A stretch of DNA of 64,000 bases, taken from JBGSMX01 sp963790405 (GTDB lineage: Bacteria; Actinomycetota; Coriobacteriia; Anaerosomatales; JAGXFU01). The notes under the pieces are model-generated. The model worked only from the letters and a program-made list of their open reading frames with translations, was not told where the DNA came from and did not search any database. The position numbers and the translations under genes were made by a program. Every line of letters begins with the position of its first letter. Within the stretch, counting starts at the first letter, position 1. The DNA lies in contig CAWBOJ010000002.1 of assembly GCA_963790405.1 (NCBI GenBank), positions 248,001-312,000 of the forward strand, given 5' to 3'. This document shows positions 43,609-54,417 of this stretch, piece by piece.

Positions 43609-45529
43609 CTAGTAGAGCAGGTTGGCGATCTGGTCGCGTGTGGCTTGCGGCACGGCGGCCGTGCCACCCAGGTAGCGCATCGTCCAGATCGCGTTCTTGT
43701 GATCCTGGATCGCTCCGCTCACGAATGAGGGTAGTCCACTCGCGCCCTTGGTGAGCAGCATGATCGAACGGTCTTTGCCCTGCATCGGGACCACCGGTGA
43801 GCGCATCGGGGAAGTCGAGCCCCGTGGCAAGTGCGGTGTAGGTCCAGTTCATGTTCGCCGCGTCCTGGCCGAACCAGCCGATCTCAACAGCGGTCTCGTA
43901 GCGAGTGTCGCCCTTGATGCGGTCGACGCTGGCATCGCCGAGCAGCGTGTTGAGCTGAGACTCGGTAGCGGCGGTCACCGCGGCGGTGCCGCCCAGGATG
44001 TACGCGTCGACGATGTCGTCTTTCTTCATCGCGGCCTTGGTCGAGTCACGCAGGCCGGATGTGGGCACGAGGTAGAGCGGCCAGCCGTTGGCTGCCGCGA
44101 TCGGCGAGCAGGCAAGCGCGTCGGGGAAGTTGTCTCCGGTGGCGACGAAGGCCATGTTGTCGAAGTCGCCAGGTCCTGCAGAGTCGGTGCACGCTTCGCG
44201 ATCATCTCGGAGGTCAGGTAGCGGTTCGCACCGCCGATACGCTCGACCTTCGCAACGCCGGGGATCGCATCGATCGCGGTCGCGACGTTGGCAGAGACCG
44301 CGGCCGTGCCACCGAGTACGATCGCGCGCGTGGCTTTGAGCCGGGTGATCTCGGCTGCGACGGCAGCGGGCAGCGCATCGGTGTCCACCAGCAGGATCGG
44401 CGCGTCGAGCACGCCTGCGAGCGTAGCTCCGCCGAGCGCGTCAGGCCAGTTGCGGCCCGTGGCGACGATGACGGTCTTGTAGCCCTCGGCGTCTTCCATC
44501 AGGCCTGCGGGATAGGCGCGCCTTGGACGCTGCGATCGCGGTCAGGAAACGGTTCGCGCCCGCGATAGGCTCCTCGGCGGTGGGCACTGGCGCTGAAGAA
44601 GCGCTGGACGCGATCGTTGTCGTAGTCGGTGGCCACGACGTAGCGCTCGCTCGTCGGCTCTACACCCTCGACGTCATCGAACTGCCCGTCACCCGTGCCG
44701 TATGTACCGAACTCGGTGATGAACGTGCCGTCGGGCGCGAACTTCTGTACCCGATCGTTGACCTCATCCGCGACGTACATGTTCCCGTGCGGATCGAACT
44801 TGATGTCGTAGGGCTCAGTCGAACTGCCCGTGCGTCCGATGTCCGTTGGTCCCCATCTTGCCGAGGAAACGTGCCGGTAGGCGGTGAAGTACTGCAGCCG
44901 ATCGTTCTCGAATCCGCGACCCACAGACGACCCGCGGTCGAATTCCAGCAGCTACCGGGTAGTCGAACTGACCGTTCGCTGATGCCGGAGCGTCCCCCAC
45001 TGCCTGACGTAGCTGCCGTCCGGCTCAAACACCTGGATGCGATCGTTATCGTAGTCGGCCACATAGAGAAGACCATCCGGTCCCAACGGCTGACATCACA
45101 CGGCCCGTCGAGCTGACCGTTGCCCGAGCCGGTAGGTTCCGAACGAGTCGATGGTAGTTGCCCTGCAGTGTCCCAGACCGAGATTCGATCGTTGCCGTAG
45201 TCGGCAACGTAGACGATCCCGTCCTCGGTGACCTCGATCGACCAGGGCCGGACGATCTGACCGTCACCGGAGCCGGACTCGCCGAACTCGCGCAAGCGGC
45301 AGTCCCGTCAGCGTCAAAAACCTGGATCTCGTCGCCGTCGTAGTCGGCGACGAAGATCTCGCCGTACGGGCCTTCGGCGATCGCCGGCGGGCGGTCAAAC
45401 TGCCCCGTCGGTACCGGGTCCTCCCCAGGTGTCCACGAAGTCGTAGTTCGGGTAGGCCGCGAACGCTGCAAGCGGCACCACCACCATCGCAAGCACCACG
45501 ATTCCAGCGACAAGCCTTCCTTTGTGCAT
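43609..45529 (-). pseudogene. NHL-propeller CWB2 surface protein A, at least five frameshifts
   Basis: ATG 45529 opens a signal peptide (MHKGRLVAGIVVLAM...AAFAAYPNYDF). With several single-base removals (after GGPGTDG, around the DADGT strand, three within ~60 bases near 45150, and others), the gene reads as a six-blade NHL propeller followed by three CWB2 repeats, ending ATRDQIANLLY at 43609. It is a close paralogue of genes B and C, which show the intact design. Frame breaks also occur inside the CWB2 part near 44510, 44180 and 43790. It could be a true pseudogene or a victim of insertion-type sequence errors; the even coding quality between breaks favours the latter. Confidence 0.7.
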
Positions 45530-45628
45530 TGTGTCTCGCCCTCTCTCCACCAAGCTCCTCCAGCGTGACGTGCGAGACGATTCGCCCTCTACGACAAGTA
45601 TCTTCCATCCGACGCACGCGTCAGACAC

Positions 45629-45659
45629 AAACGGACCCGCCGAATCGGCGGGCCCGTTT
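45629..45659 (-). terminator. Terminator of NHL-CWB2 gene B
   Basis: A long stem (AAACGGaCCCGCCGA paired with TCGGCGGGcCCGTTT) lies 40 bases after the stop codon of gene B. It is homologous to the hairpins after genes A and C. Confidence 0.75.
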
Positions 45660-45698
45660 CCGAAGCGTTGCACGCCATGCGTGTGCGGATCGTGTGTA

Positions 45699-47591
45699 CT
45701 AGTACAGCAGCTTGCTGACCGCGTCGCGCGTGGACTGCGACACGGCTGCCGTGCCGCCCAGGTAGCGCATCGTCCACACGGCGTTCTTGTGGTCCTCGAT
45801 CGCTCCGCCCACGACCGACTCGATGCCGCTCTGACCCTTCGTGAGCAGCATGACCGAGCGGTCACGGCCCTGGAGCGGGCCTCCCGTGAGCGCGTCGGGG
45901 AAGTCGAGTCCGGTGGCAAGTGCGGTGTAGGTCCAGTTCATGTTGGCTTCGGCCTGGCCGAACCAGCCGATCTCGACCGCGGTCTCGTAGCGCGTGTCGC
46001 CTTCGATGCGGTCGACGGTGATCGCGGAGTGCAGGTTCTTGAGCTGCGACTCGGTGGCGGCAGAGACCGCAGCGGTGCCGCCCAGGATGTAGGCGTCCAT
46101 GATCTCGGCGTCGAGCATCGCTGCCTTGGTCGAGTCACGCAGACCGGATGCCGGCACGAGGTAGAGCGGCCAGCCGTTGGCTGCCGCTATCGGCGAGGAT
46201 GCAAGGGCGTCGGGGAAGTTCTCGCCCGTGGCGACGAAGGCGGTGTAGTCGTAGTCGCTCGGCTGCAGCATCACCGCTCGCCACGCGATCGCCTCGGAGG
46301 TCAGGTAGCGGTTGGCTCCTCCGATGCGCTCGACCTTCGTAACGCCGGGGATCGCGTCGATCGCGGTGGCCACGTTGGCAGAGACCGCGCCCGTGCCGCC
46401 GAGCACGATCGCGCGCGTGGCGCCCAGACGGACGATCTCGGCTTTCACCGCAGCCGGCAGCGCGTCGGTGTCGACCAGCAGGATCGGTGCGTCGAGCACC
46501 CCTGCCAGCGTCGCGCCGCCCAGCGCGTCAGGCCAGTTGCGGCCCGTGGCGATCACGACCGTCTTGTAGCCTTCGCGAGTCCTTCATGAGGCCGGCCGGG
46601 TACGCCGCCTTCGAGGCAGCGACCGCCGTCGGTGAAGCGGTTCGAACCTGCTATCGGCTCGTACTCGGTGGGCACGGGCGTGAAGAAGCGCTGCGACGCG
46701 ATCGTTGTACGTATCGGCGGCGAGAACGTAGCGCTCTTGCGTCGGCAGCACACCCCACGCGAAATCGAACTGCCCGTCATTGACCCCATACGTGCCGAAC
46801 TTCGTGACGAAGGTGCCGTCGTATGTGAACTTCTGAACACGGTTGTTCTGGGCATCGGCGACATAGACGTTGCCGTGCGGATCGGACTTGACGTCATACG
46901 GCCAGATGAGCTGCCCGTTGCCACTTCCCGCAGAGCCGAGCGTCCGCACGTAGGTGCCGTTGGACTGGAACACCTGAATCCTGTTGTTGTCCGCATCGGC
47001 AACCCACAGAAGTCCCGCCGAATCGAAGTCGAGCGCCGCCGGACTGTCCAGCTGGTTGTTCCCCGAGCCGTGCGAGCCCCATTTCCTGACATAGGTGCCA
47101 TCCAGCTCGAACACCTGGATGCGATCGTTGTCATACTCGCTTACATAGAGCAGTCCGTCGGGGCCGATTGCCACGTCCGAGGGGCCCGCCAGGTCACCGT
47201 CCCCCACACCGGACGAGCCGAAGTGATCGATGTGGTCCCCGTCCTCGTTCCAGATGCTGATCCGGTCGTTCTCGTTCTCGGCGACATACACCGTCCCGTC
47301 GTCCGCGATGTCCATGCCAGCCGGACCGTCCATCTGCCCGGTGCCGAAATCGCGCAGGAACATGCCGTCCTGGTCGAATACCTGAACGCGGTTGCCTGCA
47401 TACTCGGAGACGTACACCTCCCCGAAACGACCCTCCACAGGTTGGGCCGGATCGCCGAATTCACCTGGATCCGTGCCAGGCCCACCCCAAATCTCCACGA
47501 AGTCGTAGTTCGGATAGGCGGCGAGCACCGCGATCGGCAGCGTGAGTATCAGACCCACAACGAGCAGCGTCGCCATGATGCGTCTTAGCAT
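45699..47591 (-). CDS. NHL-propeller CWB2 surface protein B (three apparent frameshifts)
   Basis: The start is ATG 47591, nine bases behind GAGGAG. The signal peptide ends at AVLA. Six NHL blades (each with a xVYVAD/xLYVSE strand and NRIQVF turn) span ~35-300. A short linker FFTPVPTEYEPIAG follows, then three CWB2 repeats (~315-629). Three single-base removals near 46680, 46630 and 46575 join the frames and give 629 residues, the same size as gene C. NHL propellers bind proteins, RNA or polysaccharide, and this one would be displayed on the wall. It sits in a tandem array with genes A and C on the same strand. Confidence 0.8.
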
Positions 47592-47699
47592 GCCCTCCAA
47601 CTCCTCCCCAACAGGCTCGCGTGGACCCTTGTCCCTGTCGAGCGACTGTCACCTATGTCTCTATACCCCCGCGGGAACGGCCATCGCCTCCGACAACGC

Positions 47700-47727
47700 A
47701 AACGGGCCCGCCAAAGCGGGCCCGTTT
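47700..47727 (-). terminator. Terminator of NHL-CWB2 gene C
   Basis: A perfect 12-bp stem (AAACGGGCCCGC) with a four-base loop lies 41 bases past the stop of gene C. Confidence 0.8.
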
Positions 47728-47768
47728 CCAGGACGTTGGCGCGCAATAGGCGCGCTGCAGCTCGTTGA

Positions 47769-49665
47769 CTAGTACAACAGGTTCATCACCGCGTCGCGCG
47801 TGGACTGCGACACGGCTGCCGTGCCGCCCAGGTAGCGCACCGTCCACACGGCGTTCTTGTGGTCCTCGATCGCTCCACCCACGACCGACTCGATGCCGCT
47901 CTGACCCTTCGTGAGCAGCATGACCGAGCGGTCACGGCCCTGCAGCGGGCCTCCCGTGAGCGCGTCGGGGAAGTCGAGTCCGGTGGCAAGAGCGGTGTAG
48001 GTCCAGTTCATGTTGGCTTCGGCCTGGCCGAACCAGCCGATCTCGACCGCGGTCTCGTAACGCGTGTCTCCCGCGATGCGGTCGACCTCAGCGTCGCCCA
48101 GCAACGTGTTGAGCTGGGACTCGGTAGCCGCACTCACCGCAGCGGTCCCGCCCAGGATGTGGGCGCTCACGATGCCATGCGAGTTCATCGCGGCTTTCGT
48201 GCTGTCCCGCAACCCCGAGGCCGGCACGAGGTAGAGCGGCCAGCCGTTGGCTGCCGCTATCGGCGAGCACGCAAGCGCGTCGGGGAAGTTCTCACCCGTG
48301 GCGATGAAGGCCGTCGACGCACCTTGCAGGTGGCTGACTTTGGCTGCGACCATCTCGGCGGTCAGGTAGCGGTTGGCTCCGCCGATGCGCTCGACCTTGG
48401 TCACGCCGGAGATTGCGTCGATGGCGGTCGCTACGTTCGCCGAGACGGCCGCCTCGCCGCCCAGCACGATCGCGCGCGTGGCGCCCAGACGCGTGATCTC
48501 GGCTTCGACCGCCGGAGGCAGCGCGTCCGTGTCGACCAGCAGGATCGGCGCGTCAAGCACACCGGCGAGCGCGGCGCCGCCCAGAGCGTCGGGCCAGTTG
48601 CGTCCTGTGGCGATCACGACGGTCTTGTGGCCTTCAGGGTCGACCGAGAGTCCCGCAGGATAGGCCGCCTTCGAGGCCGCAGTAGCGGTGAGGAAGCGGT
48701 TCGCTCCCGCGATCGACTCCTTGTGGGTTGGCACTGGGGTGAACCAGCGCGAGACGCGGTCGTTATCGTAGTCGGTGACCGCCACGTAGCGTTCCTCGAG
48801 CGGCTCGACTCCGCACGGATACTGGAACTGCTCGTCTCCGGTGCCGTTCGATCCGAATTCCGTGATGAACGCTCCGCCCGCCGTGAACTTCTGCACGCGA
48901 TGGTTCGTCTCGTCGGCCACGTACATGTTGCCGTGGGGATCGAACTTGATGTCGTAGGGGTAGTTGAACTGCCCCTCAGTGGTACCGGAGCTTCCCATCT
49001 TGCCGAGGAACATGCCCGTAGGCGTGAAGTACTGCAGCCGGTGGTTGCCGCTGTCGGCAACCCACAGACGCCCCTGCGCGTCGAATTCCACCGCTATCGG
49101 GGAATTGAACTGCCCGTTCACCGTACCCAGAGTCCCCCACTTGCGCACGAACGAGCCGTCCTCTTCGAAGACCTGGATCCGGTGATTCATGTAGTCCGCG
49201 ACGTAGAAGAGCCCATCCGGGCCGGTCGCGACGTCGGTAGGGTTGTTCAGCTGACCGTCACCGGTGCCGTGGCTGCCAAACGAGTAGTGGTAGTCTGCCG
49301 GCTGTGTCCCATACCGAGATCCGGTCGTTCCCGTAGTCTGCGATGTTGACGAACCCGTCCTCGGTGACCTCCAGCAGCCACGGTTCATCCATCTGGGCGT
49401 CAGCCGTGCCGAGTTCGCCGAAATGCCGCAACACGGTCCCGTCCGCGTCGAAGACCTGAATGCGATTGTTCTCGCAATCGGCGACGAACACCTCTCCGTA
49501 CGGACCCTGGTCAACACCCGCAGGCCCCCTGAGTTGGCCCGGACCTATCCCGAACCCGCCCCAGTGGTCCACCCAGTCGTAGTCCGGGTACGCCGCGAGC
49601 GCCGCCAGCGGCAACGCCAGCAGTGCTGTCGCCACTATCGCAGTGACGAATGCTTTCCCTCTCAT
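47769..49665 (-). CDS. NHL-propeller CWB2 surface protein C (one frameshift)
   Basis: ATG 49665 opens a signal peptide (MRGKAFVTAIVATALLAL...LAA). One base removed near 49303 (in GGCAGAC after WDTAG) links the N-terminal frame to the 582-codon frame, which starts inside the second blade and reaches 47769. This gives about 631 residues: a six-blade NHL propeller (~35-300), the linker FTPVPTHKESIAG and three CWB2 repeats. It is the best-preserved of the three paralogues and serves as the reference for A and B. The CWB2 thirds are nearly identical between B and C at their C-termini, indicating recent duplication or gene conversion. Confidence 0.85.
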
Positions 49666-49859
49666 GTGAGTCGCATCTCCCCTCTGCCAAGCTTCACTTC
49701 TGCCGGCGATGCCCCAACGTCGCCTTGAGAGTATGTCCCTCACAGCCGCACGATTGAGACGCCCCTGCCGCCGCACGCATGACGCCCCTGCCTGTGGCTA
49801 CGAGCCCCGGAGCAGACAGCCGGAGCTGAAGCGCAGCGTCTGGTACGCGAGGAACTCCT

Positions 49860-50390
49860 CTACACAAGCGCGAGCATCATCTTGAGCCGGTCCACGAGCG
49901 CTCGCGCGGCCTCCCGGTCCTTGAGCCAACCCTGCCCGAATCGGTAGATGTCTGCACCCGTCTCGACAACGATGGGCCCGCTGTCAAACCCCCAGACGTC
50001 CTGGTCGCGGTCCTCGGCCTCGTCGAACCGGTCGAGCCCTGAGGGGCTCGGCATGACGTCGACGGACAGGATGCGGACCCGCTCGATCTCGACGTGCTTG
50101 AGCACGCGACCAAAGAGCCGGCGCTCGAGACGCAGAGTCGAGTCGGTCAGCACGACGTGCTCCCACCCGAACACCGAGAACACGTCGTGCACGAGCATCC
50201 AGCCCCCCACGAGCACGACCACGCCGGACACGATCGGGTCGCCCGACCCCAACACGAAGACGGCCACGAGTATCAGCACGAACACGAAGACGCCGACACG
50301 CCGGGTGCCGGGGATGCGCTCGTCGAAGAGCACGGCGCCGAGCCGGACGTCCTCGGCAGTACCGATGGTATGGGGAGAGATGTCGGTCAT
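49860..50390 (-). CDS. Membrane protein with PH-like domain
   Basis: The 176-residue protein has two hydrophobic helices (~33-72), then a beta-rich domain. Its strand order (VVLTDSTLRLERRLFGRVLKHVEI...VRILSV) and C-terminal helix resemble bacterial pleckstrin-homology-like domains of small membrane proteins. The function of this group is unknown. It lies just outside the tRNA-Glu-bounded cassette. Confidence 0.7.
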   Translation of the reverse strand: MTDISPHTIGTAEDVRLGAVLFDERIPGTRRVGVFVFVLILVAVFVLGSGDPIVSGVVVLVGGWMLVHDVFSVFGWEHVVLTDSTLRLERRLFGRVLKHVEIERVRILSVDVMPSPSGLDRFDEAEDRDQDVWGFDSGPIVVETGADIYRFGQGWLKDREAARALVDRLKMMLALV

Positions 50391-50420
50391 GCCCCCATGC
50401 TAGCGCGAACCAGCGAAATA

Positions 50421-50447
50421 GGGCCCCTCCGATGTGCGGAGAGGCCC
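50421..50447 (-). terminator. Hairpin following the outer tRNA-Glu 3'-end copy
   Basis: The stem GGGCCccTCCG/CGGAgaGGCCC lies 10 bases beyond the CCA of the partial tRNA-Glu copy. It is placed like a native tRNA terminator and was probably the terminator of the tRNA-Glu transcript before the cassette arrived. Confidence 0.6.
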
Positions 50448-50457
50448 TCGTCTATTC

Positions 50458-50481
50458 TGGTGCCCCCAAGGGAATTCGAAT
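50458..50481 (-). repeat. tRNA-Glu 3'-end copy (outer boundary of Fic cassette)
   Basis: Twenty-four bases are identical to the CCA, acceptor strand and T-loop half of tRNA-Glu(UUC) at 51820-51895, in the same orientation. Identity ends inside the T arm on one side and at CCA on the other. Confidence 0.88.
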
Positions 50482-50491
50482 GGAGCCGCTC

Positions 50492-50519
50492 TTGCCGTCT
50501 TTGTGATTAATCATATAAT
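50492..50519 (+). promoter_or_regulatory. Promoter of the Fic gene with palindrome
   Basis: TTGCCG (50492-50497) and TATAAT (50514-50519) are 16 bases apart. The perfect palindrome TGATTAATCA fills the spacer just before the -10 element and could be an operator. The promoter begins only 10 bases after the tRNA fragment, so the cassette carries its own promoter. Confidence 0.65.
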
Positions 50520-50559
50520 CGCGTTAGTGTTTCGCGTTTCAATCAGAAAGGTTCTCACC

Positions 50560-51747
50560 GTGTACCGATACGAGACTACAGAGGTCGTCGCCACAGGCGT
50601 CCGCCGGATCGAAGAACTCCGCGCCCACCTGGATGCGCAGGGGCCGCTCCCCCGGATCTGGCTCGGCCGGACTCGGCGCGACCTTGAGGCCGAAGCCATA
50701 GCAGCCTCCACGATCATGGAGGGTGTGTCGGTCACCGTCGACGAGGCCCGCAGAATCCTGGCAGGCGACAGGCCGACCGGCGTCTCTGTGGAAGACGTCG
50801 ATCTGGTCGACGGCTACCGCGATGCCATGCGCTTCGTACTCGCTCGTGCCGATGCGAGTGCGTTCCAGTGGCAGAGCGAGCTTGTGCTCTCGCTGCACCA
50901 CCTCGTGCTCGGTGGCTCGTATGCCAAGGGCGCAGGCCGGTTCAGGGAGACCCAGAACTGGCTCACGAACAGAGCGAGCGGCGCACAGGTCTACCTGCCC
51001 CCTCCCGCCGAGAAGGTGCCATCGCTCGTGGACGACTTGGCGGCGTGGCTTCAAGGAACGGATGAGCCCGGGCCGGTGACCTCGGCGCTCGCGCACGTGT
51101 CGGTGGCGGGCATCCACCCGTTTTCCGACGGCAACGGCCGCACTGCGCGTATCGTCGCATCGCTTTCGATGTATCGCGCTGGATTCCGGGTGCCTCAATT
51201 CACCAGCCTTGAGGAGTGGTGGGGTCGTCACCTCGAGGACTACTACTCCGCGTTCGACTGTCTCGGAACAAAGTGGGCTCCTGACGCCGACGTCACCCCA
51301 TTCCTCGAGGCCCACGTGCAAGCGCAGGTCGCCCAGGTCGAGGCGCTCTCGTTGCGCAACACCACCGAACGCGCCCTGTGGACGGTGCTGCAGGACGCCG
51401 CCGTAAGTGACATGGGCCTGAACGAACGCGCCACGCATGCGCTCTACGACGCCTTCTTCGCGCGCGAGGTCACGAACCGCTACTACCGTGGGATGGCAGA
51501 CGTCTCTGAGGTGACCGCCTCACACGACTTGGGCAAGCTCGTCGCATCAGGTGCCCTCGAAGCCAGGGGGGCCGGACGCAGCGCGCACTACGTCGCTGCG
51601 CCAGCGCTCTACGAACTCGTGGTGCAACACGCCGAACTCGATCCGCGATGGCTCGGCACGCCGGGGGACAATGTCGCCCAGAGGGACGCCGTTCTCATGG
51701 GACTTGCGAATCGCTTGCATGCTGCCAACGAGGCGCGCGAAGCCTAA
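50560..51747 (+). CDS. Fic-domain AMP-transferase with N-terminal inhibitory motif
   Basis: The start is GTG 50560, eight bases after AAAGG and about 40 bases after TATAAT; longer in-frame starts would lie upstream of the promoter. The 395-residue protein has the catalytic Fic motif HPFSDGNGRTAR at 186-197 with catalytic His186. At 50-55 it has STIMEG, the (S/T)xxxE(G/N) inhibitory motif of class II Fic proteins, in which the Glu blocks ATP gamma-phosphate binding. A C-terminal winged-helix-like region (~300-375) follows. It would modify a target hydroxyl with AMP and be self-inhibited. It is the only gene between the two tRNA-Glu 3' ends. Confidence 0.92.
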   Translation: MYRYETTEVVATGVRRIEELRAHLDAQGPLPRIWLGRTRRDLEAEAIAASTIMEGVSVTVDEARRILAGDRPTGVSVEDVDLVDGYRDAMRFVLARADASAFQWQSELVLSLHHLVLGGSYAKGAGRFRETQNWLTNRASGAQVYLPPPAEKVPSLVDDLAAWLQGTDEPGPVTSALAHVSVAGIHPFSDGNGRTARIVASLSMYRAGFRVPQFTSLEEWWGRHLEDYYSAFDCLGTKWAPDADVTPFLEAHVQAQVAQVEALSLRNTTERALWTVLQDAAVSDMGLNERATHALYDAFFAREVTNRYYRGMADVSEVTASHDLGKLVASGALEARGAGRSAHYVAAPALYELVVQHAELDPRWLGTPGDNVAQRDAVLMGLANRLHAANEAREA

Positions 51748-51756
51748 GGCGATCGC

Positions 51757-51784
51757 AGCCCGATTTCGCACTCGCGATTGGGCT
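51757..51784 (+). terminator. Terminator after the Fic gene
   Basis: The stem AGCCCgAT/ATtGGGCT has a 12-base loop and starts nine bases after the stop codon. Confidence 0.55.
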
Positions 51785-51819
51785 AATCAGGCCTCTGACC
51801 TGCGGCTTTGTCGAAATCT

Positions 51820-51895
51820 TGGTGCCCCCAAGGGAATTCGAATCCCTGTTGCCGCCTTGAAAGGGCGGAGTCCTTGGCCGCTAGACGATGGGGGC
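51820..51895 (-). tRNA. tRNA-Glu (TTC)
   Basis: Complete cloverleaf: anticodon stem CCGCC/GGCGG around CTTTCAA (anticodon TTC), T loop ATTCGAA and encoded CCA. It lies 12 bases downstream of tRNA-Lys, apparently cotranscribed. Its 3' end is duplicated at 50458-50481. Confidence 0.96.
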
Positions 51896-51907
51896 GTATG
51901 CACTTGA

Positions 51908-51983
51908 TGGTGGGCCGTGCAGGTTTCGAACCTGCGACCTTGGGATTAAAAGTCCCCTGCTCTGCCTACTGAGCTAACGGCCC
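51908..51983 (-). tRNA. tRNA-Lys (TTT)
   Basis: Complete cloverleaf: acceptor GGGCCGT/ACGGCCC, anticodon loop CTTTTAA (anticodon TTT), T loop TTCGAAA and encoded CCA. It is the first of a tRNA-Lys/tRNA-Glu pair. Confidence 0.95.
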
Positions 51984-52189
51984 GCGCTCTGAGAGTCATG
52001 CTCCAGAGCAGAGGTAGTCTATCTTCCTGGTTCATCGCGGTCAAACGCCGAATCGCGGCCGTGACCTCAGCGAGCGCGACGCAGGTGCGCCAAAGGGGGA
52101 ATGGTAGGGTAAGTAGGAGGAGCCGTTCGGTCGGGGGCCACACAACACGATTCGGACGGTACATCGTCTACCGCGTCCCCGAAAGGGCC

Positions 52190-54417
52190 ATGAAGCGACT
52201 AATAATAGTGTCCAACCGTCTGCCCATGAGCATCGAGCGCTCCCAGGCCGGCACGCTGGCGTTCAAACGCAGCATCGGCGGTGTCGCTACCGGACTCAGC
52301 GCCTTCCACGAGACCCACGAGAGCAAGTGGGTCGGCTGGGCCGACGTTCCACTCGACCAGATGTCCGCCGAGGATGTCGAAAGCGTGCGAGAAGCGCTAG
52401 CCGAGGAATACGACTGCGAGCCGGTGTTTCTCTCGGAAGAAGATGTCGAGGGCTTCTACCACGGCTTTTCGAACCGCACGATCTGGCCGCTGTTCCACCA
52501 CTTCACCCAGTACGCCGAGTTCGACTCGGAGATGTGGGATGCGTACGAACGCGTCAATCGCGCGTACTGCGAAGCGGTGCTCGAAGTCGCCCGTCCCGGA
52601 GACACGATCTGGATCCAGGACTACCAGCTCATGCTGCTTCCAGCCATGCTCCGCGAGGCGATGCCCGATGCCACTATCGGCTGGTTCCTGCACATTCCCT
52701 TCCCGAGCTTCGAGATCTTCCGCATGCTCCCGTGGCGGCGCGAGATACTCGAGGGGCTTCTCGGCAGTGATCTGATCGGATTCCACACCTACGATTACGC
52801 ACGCTACTTCCTGAGCAGCTGTCGGCGCCTGCTGGGCACCGAGGACCAGTTCGGTCGCATCGTGGTCGACGACCGCCTCGTGCTCGTCGATGCGTTTCCC
52901 ATGGGAATCGACTACGACCGCTACCGCGATGGAGCACGTACCGACGAGGCCATCGCCGAAGTCGAACGCATCGGGCTGCGCACATCGGGGCGCAAGGTAG
53001 TGCTCTCGATCGACCGGCTCGACTACACGAAGGGCATACCCGAGCGACTGCGCGCGTTCGATGCATTCCTCGACGCGCACCCCGAGTGGCTCAACAAGGT
53101 CACGATGGTGTGTGTCGCCGTGCCGTCGCGCGAAGGCGTGGAGACCTATCGTCTGCTCAAGGCCGAGGTCGACGAGCTCGTCGGGTCGATCAACGGCAGA
53201 CACGGCACCATAGACTGGACACCGATCCGCTACCTGTATCGCTCGCTGCCGTTCCACACGCTCTCCGGCATGTACGGAGCCAGCGACGTCTCGCTGGTCA
53301 CGCCACTGCGTGACGGCATGAATCTCATCGCCAAGGAGTACCTCGCCGCATGCGACGGCGGACTCGGCGTGCTCGTGCTCTCGGAGATGGCTGGCGCGGC
53401 ACGCGAACTGGGCGAAGCGTTGCAGGTCAACCCGTTCGACCGCGATGCGATCGTCGAGGCACTGCGAACGCGCCCTCACGATGCCCGAGGACGAGCAACT
53501 CGCACGCAATGCCTCGATGACGCGACGGCTCAAGCGCTACGACATCCATCGATGGGCGCAGGACTTCCTCGGCAGTCTGGAACAGATCAAGCTCACGCAG
53601 GTCGGCTTCGGCGCGTACCTGCTCGACGCCTGGCAGCGCGAGCGTCTGGTCGACGCGTATTCGAACGCCGAGAAGCGCCTGATCCTGCTCGACTACGACG
53701 GCACGCTCATGCCGTTCGCGAGCCGGCCCGAGGACGTAGCGCCCAGTCACGGAGATCTGCGAGCTGCTCGAAGCGCTCGGCTCCGACGAACGCAACGAAG
53801 TCGTCGTCATATCCGGGCGCGACAGTGCAACGCTCGACGAGTGGCTCGGCTCGCTGCCCGTGGAGCTGGTTGCCGAGCACGGCGTGTGGCTCAAGGGTCA
53901 CAGTGGTGAGTGGGTAACCATCGAGCCGATGAGCGACGAGTGGAAGCCCCGGGTGAGCCCGATCCTTGAGATGTACGTCGACCGTACGCCGGGGTCGTTC
54001 ATCGAGGAGAAGGGCTATTCGCTGGTGTGGCACTACCGCCAGATACACCCTCAACTCGCGGCGACCCGCGTGGTCGAGCTCAAGGACGCACTCGCAAGTG
54101 TCGTCAACGACCTCGGCCTCGCGATTATGGACGGCAACAAGGTCATCGAGGTCAAGGCAGCCAACGTCGACAAGGGTCGCGCCGCCCATCGCTGGATGTG
54201 TCGCGACGACCTCGACTTCATCATCTCCATTGGCGACGACCGCACCGACGAGGACGTGTTCGACGCGGCACCCGAAAGCGCGTGGACGATCAAGGTCGGC
54301 CGGGGATCGACGCACGCACGCCACTCCGTGCTGTCCAGCCGAGACGTGCGTGATTTGCTGCACGCACTCGTGGACTCAGACACCGCAAATGACTCAACAG
54401 CGGAAGGAACATCATGA
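52190..54417 (+). CDS. otsAB: Trehalose-6-phosphate synthase/phosphatase fusion (two frameshifts)
   Basis: ATG 52190 opens a GT20 synthase domain (~1-470) with the N-terminal SNRLPM, GGVATGL and IWIQDYQLMLLP segments, SIDRLDYTKGIPERL, and the DGMNLIAKEY acceptor motif. An HAD phosphatase domain (~490-735) follows with LDYDGTLMPF (nucleophile Asp), VISGRD and ISIGDDRTDEDVF. It would make trehalose from UDP/ADP-glucose and glucose-6-phosphate and remove the phosphate. The frame changes near 53470 and near 53750. Removing one base at each gives 741 residues ending at 54417. The second break is cured by dropping one C after the GCGCCCAGT codons. treT starts within its stop codon (ATGA). Confidence 0.9.

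Noticed and set aside
52190..54417. Programmed ribosomal frameshifting in the trehalose gene
   Set aside because: There are two shifts with no slippery heptamer or stimulatory structure, and identical one-base insertions occur in many unrelated genes.
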